From: Equus caballus
Taxonomy: Eukaryota; Chordata; Mammalia; Perissodactyla; Equidae
Direction of reading: 5' to 3'
Assembly: GCF_041296265.1 (NCBI RefSeq)
Contig: NC_091693.1
Coordinates: 15,698,001-15,762,000, forward strand
Length of the DNA: 64,000 bases
The position numbers and the translations under genes were made by a program. This document shows, in pieces, positions 56,010 to 64,000 of this stretch. The notes under the pieces were generated by a model. It was not told where the DNA came from. It made no database searches and saw nothing but the letters and a program-made list of their open reading frames with translations. Each line of letters begins with the position of its first letter. Position 1 is the first letter of the stretch.

Positions 56010-56520
56010 ATGCGGGCCCAGTCTGCCACCCCTTACTTTATTCATTCAGTCAGCAACAAAGAGGCTGTGGGCCACACACTATTCTAGATCCCACAGCTTA
56101 GCCGGGGAAGGAAATGGACAAAACCTCCTGCTCTCCCAGACGGACACTCTGGCAGGAGAGAGAGTCAGGAAACGAAATAAATCAATAACCTTCGTGGTGT
56201 GTTGTGTAGTGATAAGTGCACTGGGCAAATAAAGAGAGGAGGTGGGTGGGAGTGTTGGGGGATGGAGGTTATTAAATAGGGAGGGCAGAGAAGGCCTCAC
56301 TGAGAAGGGGACAATGAGCCAAGACCTGAAGGAGGAGAGGAGGAAGCCATGTGGGGATCCAGGGAGAGCATTCTGGGCAAAGAGAATGGCAAGTGCAAAG
56401 GCCCTGGGGTAGGGGTGTGCCTGGTGTGTTCAAGGAGGCCAAGGTGGTAGAGAGCAGAGGAAGGAAAGGGGAAAGGGAGGGAGATGGGGCGGGGTGGATG
56501 GAGGAAGGGACCAGAAGCAG
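56010..56520 (-). repeat. L2 LINE 3' end, minus strand
   Basis: 'tttattcattcagtcagcaa', 'cacactattctagatcccac', 'gaaggcctcactgagaaggg', 'gcaagtgcaaaggccctggg'. A clean antisense L2 order. Confidence 0.85.
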
Positions 56521-56539
56521 AGGCAGCACAGAGTCAGAG

Positions 56540-56800
56540 GGATCTGGTGTGAGAGAGATTCCACTGGCCCTCGCTGGCTTTGAAGACAGAAAGGGGCCAG
56601 GAGCAGAAGCTTCTAGAAGCTGGAGAAGGCAAGAAAACAGATTGTCCCCAGGGAACCTCCAGAAAGCCATGCAGCCCGGCTGACACCTTGATGTGGGCCC
56701 GGGGAGACCTATTTGGGACTTCTGACCTCCAGCATGTAAGAGAATAAATCCGTGTTGTTTTAAGCCACTCAGTTCGTGACCATTTGTTACAGCAGCCAAA
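56540..56800 (+). repeat. MaLR-type LTR fossil, 3' part
   Basis: 'ggctgacaccttgatgtggg', 'gacttctgacctccagcatg', 'gtaagagaataaatccgtgt', 'ttaagccactcagttcgtga'. This is the 3' part of an MLT1/MST-like LTR; old, without open frame. Confidence 0.65.
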
Positions 56801-57019
56801 GGAAATTATTAGAGAGGCTGAGGAAGAATTGGCAGGAAGAGAAGTTGCCTCTCTCGAAATTCAGGATGCAAATACTCACTGTGAGGGATTTGGCCATCCC
56901 CAGACCTCTCAGGACACCCCAGGCCAGGGTCCTCTGACCTCCTGCCTGCCGAGAAAGTCAATCAGGCCAGCCACATGGGCAGGGCTCAGCCCCAGCACTG
57001 GCTGCAGAGTGCAGGGTGG

Positions 57020-57345
57020 GGGGGACTCTGTTCAACCCCCAATATCCATTCTCTCCTTTTCCTTAGTAACACGATTTTGAACCAACCATATGGCTACCCA
57101 GCATAAAAACTACATTTCCCAGCTGCCTTTGCAGCTGGGTATGGTCATGTGACTGATTCCTGGCCAATGGGTGTGAGCAGAAGTGATAGACACAACCCTC
57201 AGGTCACGCCCTTAAAGGGGAAGGATCCTCCTTCTTCTGGTTCGCCCTCCCCTTGGGCTGGAGAAAAGATGTGGTGGCGGGAGCCATGTGGGCTTACGCC
57301 GAGGAGGGCAGCACAGAGCCAGGTTAGAGAGAGGCACGCTTTCTA
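57020..57345 (+). repeat. Old dispersed repeat, copy A
   Basis: 'ccaatatccattctctcctt', 'aactacatttcccagctgcc', 'ggtcatgtgactgattcctg'. The same blocks recur at 58385-58700, so this is a repeat family; name not known. Confidence 0.6.
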
Positions 57346-57368
57346 GCTCACCTGACACCGGCTGTGAC

Positions 57369-57746
57369 CGATACAGACTGAATTGTGTCCCTCCACTGTT
57401 GTCTGTTGAAGTCTGGCCCCCCATGTGTCTGTCTTCAGAGGCAGGGCCCTTAAAGGGGTAATGGGATTAAATGAGCTCAAAGGTGGGGCCCTAATCCCAT
57501 AGGACTGGTGTCCTTATAAGAAGAGGAAGAGACACCAGGGATGCACGTGCACGGGGAAGAAGTCACAGGAAGACACAAAGAGGAGGCAGCCGTCTTAAAG
57601 CCGAAGAGAGAGGCCTCAGGAGAAACCAGCCCTGCCGAGACCTTGATCTTGGGCTTCCCGCCTCCAGAACCGTGAGAAATGAATTTCTGTTGTTTGAGAC
57701 ACCCAGTGTGTGGTATTTTGTTATGGCAGCCCCAGCGCGTTAATAT
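57369..57746 (+). repeat. MaLR-type LTR fossil (MLT1-like)
   Basis: 'gactgaattgtgtccctcca', 'ctaatcccataggactggtg', 'aagaagaggaagagacacca', 'ttgatcttgggcttcccgcc', 'gtgtgtggtattttgttatg'. Near full-length LTR in sense, alone. An old insertion. Confidence 0.8.
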
Positions 57747-57825
57747 AGGCTCCTCCTACTCCAGCCCTAGGAAATGGGGGTGCCAAAGGGGTCTTCTCCC
57801 TCCACCACGACAAAACCAGATTCGA

Positions 57826-58034
57826 ATACGGTCGTGCATTGCTTAATGATGGGGATATATTCTGAGAAATGCGTCATTAGGCGATTTTGTTGTGCAAATG
57901 TCATAGAGCGTACTTACACAAAGCTGGATGGTAGAGCCCACTGCACGCCTCTGTGGTACTGATCCTTTGGGGCCACAGTTGTATATGCCATCCATCGTTG
58001 ACTGAAACGTTGTTGTGCGGCACAAGATGATATA
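57826..58034. mobile_element. Short DNA transposon, MITE-like
   Basis: 'gtcgtgcattgcttaatgat', 'gagaaatgcgtcattaggcg', 'catagagcgtacttacacaa' and the far end 'gttgttgtgcggcacaagat'. The ends are imperfect inverted repeats, so this is an internally deleted DNA transposon. I recognise the pattern from other mammals but do not trust a family name. Confidence 0.65.
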
Positions 58035-58384
58035 GTAATAATAACAGGAGCTCCAGTGAATAGAGGCTGTTCTTTGTGCCTTTGCACATGTGAACTTCCT
58101 GAATTCTCAGAATAGCCTTGGAGCCTGGAACTATCATCTCCCATTTAGAAGTGACTGTCCCAGGGTCACACACCAAGTACAAGGAAGGGCCAACGTCGTG
58201 GTCAGGATGGGCTGGGTTGTGCTGCAGTAACAAACAACCCCACAGTCTTGGTGTCTTAAAACCTCGAAAGGTTTATTTCTTGTTCATGCTACATGTCCAT
58301 CTCAGTTAGGCATCCCCAACTTAGACGAGGAGGACCCACAAGCCTGCCTTCTTCTCCTCTATACCAGCGACTGCTTGTCAAACC
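58035..58384. repeat. MIR-like and unnamed old repeat
   Basis: Antisense MIR-like sequence at 58035-58190, then an old element near 58195-58330 ('ctgcagtaacaaacaacccc', 'ttatttcttgttcatgctac'). Confidence 0.45.
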
Positions 58385-58735
58385 CTAATATCCATCCTGT
58401 CCTTTTTTTCAGTAATAGGATTTTTAACCAGGCATATGGCTGCCCTGCATAAAAAACTACATTTCCCAGCTTCCCTTGCAGCTGGGTGTGGTCGGGTGAC
58501 TAGTTCCAGGCCAATGTCAGGAGAGCTCTGCTTCACATCTCCTCATTCAGGAGCCGGGCTGACAGAGCCGGTCACTGTCAGGGCAAAGGGAGGCAACAGG
58601 GCAAAGCCAGCTCTGGCTTTTAAAGACTTCGGCTGGGACGTGACACTCCCACTTGTGTTTCATTGGTCAAAGCAAGTCACATGGCACAATCTGATGTCAA
58701 GAGGGCTGCGTGGGTCCAATCCCACCAGGTACCCA
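58385..58735 (+). repeat. Old dispersed repeat, copy B
   Basis: 'ctaatatccatcctgtcctt', 'aactacatttcccagcttcc', 'gtggtcgggtgactagttcc'. Second copy of the family at 57020. Confidence 0.6.
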
Positions 58736-58739
58736 GACT

Positions 58740-59034
58740 AGAGAGAACCGAAATATGTATGAACAGCTCCATCGACACACCAAGATTCAGACCAGAGCCC
58801 GCACTCTCATAGAGACGGAAAGCAGATTCGTGGTTGCCGGGGGCTGGAGAGAGGAATTAAGGAGCGACGGCCAAAAGATGCAGGGTTTCTTTTAGGAATG
58901 AAGAATAGGCTCTAAAATTGGTGGAGGTGATGGCCGCACAACTCTGTGAATATACTAAAAACCAGTGAATTGTGCACTTCAATGGCTGAGTTGTATGGTA
59001 TGTGAATTGTATCTCAATAAAGCTGTTTTGTAAA
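58740..59034 (+). repeat. Old L1 3' end
   Basis: 'aaagcagattcgtggttgcc', 'aaattggtggaggtgatggc', 'gtgaattgtgcacttcaatg', 'tgaattgtatctcaataaag'. An L1M-type 3' UTR. Confidence 0.8.
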
Positions 59035-60420
59035 AAAGCAAGAAAAAACCCACCCATCGATGGACAGTTAATTTTCAACAAGAGATCCAAGAGCATAAAA
59101 TGGAGAAAGGAAAGTCTCCTCAGTAAATGGCGTTGGGAAAACCGGACAGCCACATGCCAAAGAATGAAAGGAGACCGTCATCTTACACCATGCACAAAAA
59201 TTAGCTCAGAATACATTACAGACTTGAATGTAAGACCTGAAACCATGAAACTTCTAGAAGAAAACATAGGCAGCACGCTTTTTGACATCTCTCTTAGCAG
59301 CATATTTTCAAGTCCCATGTCTGACCAGGCAAGGGAAACAATAGAAAAGATAAACTAATGGGACTACATCAAACTAAAAATCTTCTGCACAGCAAAGAAA
59401 ACCATCACAAGATGAAAAGACAATCTAGCAATTGGGAGAAGATATTTGCAAACCATATATCTGATAAGGGGTTAATATCCAAAATACATAAAGAATTCAT
59501 ACATCTCAACAGCAAAAAAGCTAACAACCCAATTTAAAAAATGGGCAAAAGGTCTGAACAGACGTTTCTCCAAAGAAGATATACAGATGGCCAACAGGCA
59601 CATGAAAAGATGCTCAACATGATTAACTATCAGGGAAACGCAAATCAAAACTACAATGAGATATCACCTCCCTCACATCAGAATGGCTATAAATAACAAG
59701 ACAGGAAACAACAAATGTTGGAGAGGATGTGGAGGGAAGGGAACCCTCATACACTGCTGGTGGGAGTGTAAACTGGTGCAGCCACTGCGAAAAACAGTAT
59801 GGCGTTTCCTCAGAAAATTAAGGATAGATCTACCATATGATCCAGCTATCCCACTGCTGGGTATTTCTCCAAAGAACTTGAAAACACAAAGGCATAAAGA
59901 TACCTGCACCCCTATGTTCATCGCAGCATTATCCACAATAGCCAAGACTTGGAAGCAACCTAGGTGCCCATCAAGGGACGAATGGATAAAGAAGATGTGG
60001 TGTCTATACACAACGGAATACTACCCAGCCATAAGAAATGATGAAATCCAGCCATTTGTGACAACATGGATGGACCTTGAGGGGATTATGCTGAGTGAAA
60101 TAAGTCAGAGGGAGAGTGTCTAATACCGTATGATCTCACTCACAAGTAGAAGATGGAAACAATGACGCACAAACACATAGCAACAGAGATTGGATTGGTG
60201 GTTCCCAGAGGGGAAGGGAGGAGGGGGAAAGGGGTGATCAGCACACGTGTGTGGTGATGGGCTGTAATTGGACTTTGGGTGGTGAACATGATGTAATCCA
60301 CACAGCAACTGAAATATATATGATCTACACCCGAAATTTATATATGTTATAAACCAATGTTATCTCAATAAAAAATTTTTTTGATAAAATAAATTAATTT
60401 AAAAAAATTTTTAAAGAAAT
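59035..60420 (+). repeat. L1 LINE, 3' end
   Basis: About 1.4 kb of L1 covering the end of ORF2 and the 3' UTR: 'ttttcaacaagagatccaag', 'ccatgaaacttctagaagaa', 'gacgtttctccaaagaagat', 'gatccagctatcccactgct', 'ggacgaatggataaagaaga', ending in A/T-rich tail. It is less diverged than the L1 at 19895. The open frame at 59656-60123 is a piece of L1 ORF2, not a host gene. Its frame is not continuous with the upstream part. Confidence 0.93.
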
Positions 60421-60685
60421 TCCCATTAATGGGGGAAAAAAAAAGAAAGAAAAGAAAAAAGAGGGTAGAGTTTGGGAGGCCAGTCTTGAGTTGGGTTCAG
60501 CCGCGTTGGCAGGAGAAGGCGGCTGGAGACCCCTGTCGGGGGTAAGGGAGTGGGGACAGCGAACGTGAGTGCCCCCTGCAGCGTGGTCGCCCCAGAAATG
60601 TCATCTTTTATCCCTGGTTGGGGTTGGGCTTCTCCGGTCCGACCTTTTGACCAGACTCGCAGGCTGGACGGGAGTCAACGCGGCG

Positions 60686-60700
60686 CCAGCAGGGGGCAGC
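60686..60700 (+). promoter_or_regulatory. CTCF-like binding site
   Basis: CCAGCAGGGGGCAGC fits the core of the CTCF consensus closely (CCASYAGRKGGCR). It lies in a small CpG-rich patch between CEACAM19 and whatever gene follows, CEACAM16 by human order. A weaker reverse-oriented match, 'tgccccctgcagcg', is near 60570. Binding is inference. Confidence 0.6.
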
Positions 60701-60745
60701 AGAGGACCGCGCAGACCCGCCGGCAGGCGCCCGGGCTGCGCACTG

Positions 60746-60789
60746 CACCTGCTCCGTGCACCTGCCTCATGCACCTGCCTCTGCACCTG
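60746..60789 (+). promoter_or_regulatory. Four-copy CACCTG E-box array
   Basis: CACCTG occurs at 60746, 60759, 60772 and 60784, spaced 13, 13 and 12 bases. CACCTG is the E-box bound by ZEB, SNAI and some E-proteins. The regular spacing indicates a short tandem repeat; whether it binds anything is unknown. Confidence 0.5.
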
Positions 60790-60985
60790 CCCCTGTCGTT
60801 ACCATTCGGGGCACCCAGAGTGTCCGTGGGTGCCTCTCCCCCCGCCCCGGCCTCACTGGGGCAGGCTCAGGAACCCGCCGCCTAGGTCTCTTGAGCTCCC
60901 CCTTGCCTGGTCTCTACAGCCCAGCCCTGGGTCCCAGCTGGGCTTTTTCTCCCCCTGCCTCCCCAGCCTCCCACCTGCTCTCCAA

Positions 60986-61800
60986 CCCCCTCCCATCCTC
61001 CCACCAAAAGACAGCCCAAGGGAGCTTCCGAAGCCCAGACTCATGCTGCCTCTCCCTGCTCAAAACCATCTATGGCTCCCTAGTGCCCTTGACGTCCAGG
61101 CTCCTCACCATAGTCTTCAATACCCTGAGAGGTCTGGCTCCTGAGGGTCTCTCAGCAGTCCCCCCTCCCCCGCCCCTGCCCCCCGTGGTCTATGGTCCAC
61201 TGGCCTGAACTTCTGCCAGGCCCTTGCACGTTCTGTTCTCTCTGCCTGGAGCATGCCTCACTGTACCTCCCTCACCCGCATCCACCCTCCGGGTCTCAGC
61301 TCACACACCTCTTCCTCCAGGAAGCCCTCCCTGACCTCAAGCTGGGTCATGTCCCCCTCTGGCTTCATCCACCTCAGCCCTGCCCACTCTGGGTCATCAC
61401 TGTCTGGAGACGGGTTTCTCTCCCCGCTGGACCCTGAGCCCCAGGAGGGCAGGACGCGGGCTGTCTTGGTCACCGACAGGTCCCACCACCACCCAGCATG
61501 GGGCAGGCACAGGGCAGGGGCTCAGGGAATGTATGCGGATTCTCATAATACGTATCCTCCCCTTCCTGTACTAACAGTCTCCATTCATCCATTGACAGAC
61601 ATTTATTGAGCAACTACTGTATACCAAGCTCCATTGAATGAACTCAACTGGGCACCGGAGACGGGAAGATAAACCAGAAGTTTGCATTTATTCACTTCTT
61701 TCATCCTCACAACAGTGTCGTGAGGGGAGTTCTGTGGTTACATCCGGTTTACAGATGAGGAACCCGAGACTAAGACCGGTCGGGTCACACGGGGCCTAAA
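60986..61800 (+). repeat. L2 LINE, sense, then MIR
   Basis: 'ctggctcctgagggtctctc'-type sequence, 'cagaccctcctccaggaagc'-like block at 61310-61340 ('cttcctccaggaagccctcc'), and 'gacatttattgagcaactac' near 61600. The end (61690-61800) is an antisense MIR ('ggtttacagatgaggaaccc'). Confidence 0.65.
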
Positions 61801-62510
61801 TGGGCCACTGGGAAAGGAACCGAAGTCTTTCCAACAGCCAGACTTTCTCCTCTGCTCGTTCCAGTCTGAAAGGAAGAAGGAGATGAAATCCACGCTGACG
61901 AGGATGGTGGGGTCTGTGCAGTCAAACAGAGGGGTCTGCCTTACTATCAAGCTCCGCCTTACTATCACCCGAGTGTTGCTGATGGTGGAATCTTGGGCAC
62001 CAGGTCCAGTGTTCAGCCCAATTTGGAAGAGACTAATATCCTTGGGAGGAGGCCCCCCAGGCTCCGTTGCTCTATCGTCCTAAACTCTGCTCAGCAGGGG
62101 TCACTGCCTGCCACCACCACCTGCTCCCTACAGTCCAGCCCAGCACCGCCCCCCCACCCCGGGTTCTCAGGGCTGCCTGCAGCGCCAACGAGGAAGTGGC
62201 TGCCCGTGGAAGGAAGTGTGCTGGGCCGCGACCAAGAGTGATTATGATTCATGGGGAAAACCCTTCCCTCCGCACTGCAGCTCCTTGACGCACCAAAGGT
62301 CTTCACTCTCCCGAAAAGTGGCAGGTCGCAGGGTAGATGGGCAGGAGAGGTGGAGGTGCTCCCTCCCCACCCCTCCATGCCATTGACGGGGTGCAGGCGT
62401 TTGCCCGAGCCTGCAGGAGGGGACGAGTCTGCAGCGCGGTGTCACGGGAGATTCAGCTGTAGGAAAGCGGTCCACCGTCACAGCAAAAATTTCATGGCAC
62501 CCCTTGGCAA
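61801..62510. other. Intergenic, nothing recognised
   Basis: No exon, promoter or named repeat is supported in this stretch. It is moderately GC-rich. Confidence 0.4.
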
Positions 62511-62654
62511 AAGCCATGCTGTGGGAGGCGTCCCATGTATAAAGCAGAGGAAGATGGGCACGGATGTTAGCTCAGGGCCAGTCTTCCTCAGCAAAAAGAG
62601 GAGGATTGGCAGCAGATGTTAGCTCAGGGCTAACCTTCCTCAAAAAAAAAAAAA
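62511..62654 (+). mobile_element. ERE SINE, 5'-truncated
   Basis: Begins inside the SINE with 'aaaagccatgctgtgggagg', then 'gaggaagatgggcacggatg' and two 3' units, each with 'gatgttagctcagggc' and 'cttcctca', and an A tail. It inserted next to a MER2 fragment. Confidence 0.9.
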
Positions 62655-62766
62655 GAATACGGAAAGAGATGTATAGGTTATATGCAAATCCTAGGCCATT
62701 TTCTATAAGGGACTTGATAGAAGGGGGTCCTGGAGCCAATGCCCCGGATCCCGAGGGACCACTGTA
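62655..62766 (-). mobile_element. MER2/Tigger DNA transposon fragment
   Basis: 'ggttatatgcaaatcctagg', 'ctataagggacttgatagaa', 'ggggtcctggagccaatgcc', 'cccgagggaccactgta'. Read backwards this is the end of a Tigger-family (TcMar) element. Only one end is present. Confidence 0.65.
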
Positions 62767-63499
62767 TGCCCCAGTGGAGCTGAGAAAGAGCTTATGACAT
62801 TTCTGGGATGATGAGGAATTTGAACACTGGGTGTTTGAAGATACTGAGGAATTTTTGGTTGTTCATTTTACTCTCATTAACTGTGAAATAATGACATTGT
62901 ACTTTTTTTAATGAGTCCTCGTCTTTGGGAAAGACAGGCTGAAGCATCTATGAACACAGTGGTATGGTGGCTGGAATTTGCTTTCAAATGATATGGGAGA
63001 GGGCTTGGGGGGCCCCAAGCTGGGCGGTGGGGACGGGAGAGGACGCTGCTTTTCCCTCTGCTTTTGACCAGTGTGTGAAATTTGCCAGTTTCCCCGAAGG
63101 CAAAGCAGGTTTTGAATTGTTTTGAACCATAGTTCTAAATCCAAGTCTAACCCCTTTGCATATTCCTGATGGATAAAAAGGGGCCCAGAGAAGGAAGGGC
63201 ACTTAGCCAGGTCCCCCCTCCCAGACCCTTCTGGACCTCCTGGGGTCCCCAAAGAAGCCTGGCACTCTCTCTGTGCCCCTCCATCTCCCTAGCTCCCTTC
63301 AATTCCTGCCCGTGGACCACTTTCCAGAAAAAGCCCAGCCCCTCACACTCACCAACCCAGCCCCTGCAGCTCCTATCTAGACCCTTCCTTTCTCTCCCTC
63401 ACTGGCTCCCCCAAGCTTGGCCTTACTATCACCCGAATGTCTATAATGGGTCATCTTGTCTCCAAAGCCCTGCCCTCTGGGTCCTCTGACCCCTCTGCG
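62767..63499. other. Intergenic, nothing recognised
   Basis: No exon or named repeat is supported. The first 120 bases are AT-rich. Confidence 0.4.
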
Positions 63500-63945
63500 A
63501 CCACCTCCTCCCCCATCCCCTCCCTCACTTGGTTCCAGCCACACCAGCCTCCTTGCTGTCCTCGCACTCATCAAAGATCTTCCTGCCTCAGGGCCTTTGC
63601 ACTTGCTGTGCCTTCTGCAAAAAACACTCCTCCCTCAGATGTTCACACACCCCCTGGGTCGCCTCCTTCAGGTCTCAGCCCCAACGTCACCTTGTCAGAA
63701 AGACCCTCCTCGACCTCCCCAGCTGAAGCCCCTGTCCCTCCCTCTCCTCTCACGCTGTTTTGGGTTTTGGTAGCACTTATCTCTCCTGCTATATCAGTTT
63801 TTTGATTACAGCTCATCTCCCTCCAACAGGATTTAGCCCCACCAGGGAAGGGACGTTGCCTGTATCCCCAACGTAGCCTGGCAGATAGTCAGTGCTCAAC
63901 AAATATTTGTTAAATGACTCAATGGCTTGGAAAAACCCAGATGAA
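63500..63945 (+). repeat. L2 LINE 3' end, sense
   Basis: 'ctcagggcctttgcacttgc', 'ggtctcagccccaacgtcac', 'ctgtatccccaacgtagcct', 'ctcaacaaatatttgttaaa'. Canonical sense L2 tail; an antisense L2 begins right at the window end ('ggaaacaggctgtgtgaagg'). Confidence 0.85.
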
Positions 63946-64000
63946 TGAGTGGGGTGGAGTATCCAGGCAAAGGAAACAGGCTGTGTGAAGGTCTGAGGCT

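Larger units (their letters stand above)
60421..60985. other. CpG-rich intergenic patch
   Basis: From about 60480 to 60860 the sequence is rich in CpG compared with its neighbours and carries no recognised repeat apart from the E-box array. It could be a regulatory element. No exon is supported. Confidence 0.4.

Noticed and set aside
59656-60123. 155-residue open frame resembling a reverse transcriptase C-terminus
   Set aside because: Part of L1 ORF2 in a truncated LINE, not a host gene.
60421-64000. Start of CEACAM16, expected next by human gene order
   Set aside because: No signal peptide exon or CEA-type Ig exon is recognisable before the window ends.

Overview
The window is mammalian nuclear DNA, most likely from a horse or another equid (at least a perissodactyl). 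The main evidence is a dozen or so tRNA-derived SINEs of the equine ERE type, recognisable by a 5' end like 'ggcctggtggcacagtggtt', the phrase 'gatgttagctcagggccaa' and an A tail. MIR, L2 and old L1 relics shared by all placental mammals fill much of the rest. There are no operons, CRISPR arrays or prokaryotic signals.

Three immunoglobulin-superfamily genes lie on the + strand, in the order known from human 19q13: IGSF23, PVR (CD155), CEACAM19. (1) IGSF23-like exons lie at 1097-1365, 3606-3758 and 12430-12544. The reading frame fails in at least two places against the human protein as I remember it, so this is probably a decayed host gene. Its last intron carries an ERE SINE that was itself split by a class I-like endogenous retrovirus of about 6.2 kb. 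(2) PVR is complete in eight coding exons (25981-35712). They join in phase into a 417-residue receptor: signal peptide, one V-type and two C-type Ig domains, one transmembrane helix and a tail with the VSYSAV ITIM. Its promoter is a CpG island with an NRF1-like site, just downstream of a MIR and an antisense L1 scrap. (3) CEACAM19 is complete in seven coding exons (42482-55428). They join in phase into 271 residues: signal peptide, one CEACAM N-type Ig domain, a transmembrane helix, and a tail with a YxxM motif and two YxxL motifs spaced like an ITAM.

Region by region: 1-12544 IGSF23 relic and nested insertions; 12545-25640 gene-free spacer with SINEs, L1 and L2 relics and a 48-bp minisatellite; 25640-37290 PVR with its CpG island, a G-quadruplex run, a 37-bp minisatellite and a two-option 3' end; 37291-42481 repeat-filled spacer; 42482-55428 CEACAM19; 55429-64000 intergenic repeats, an LTR of MaLR type, a 3' L1, and a strong CTCF-like site beside a four-copy CACCTG array at about 60.7 kb.

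PVR and CEACAM19 are cell-surface receptors. PVR is a ligand of the immune receptors DNAM-1, TIGIT and CD96, and CEACAM19 is a poorly studied CEA-family member. They share a chromosomal neighbourhood and an Ig fold but are not known to act in one pathway. Exon limits were found by hand from splice signals, reading phase and remembered human protein sequences. Repeat family names are by eye; no search was run.
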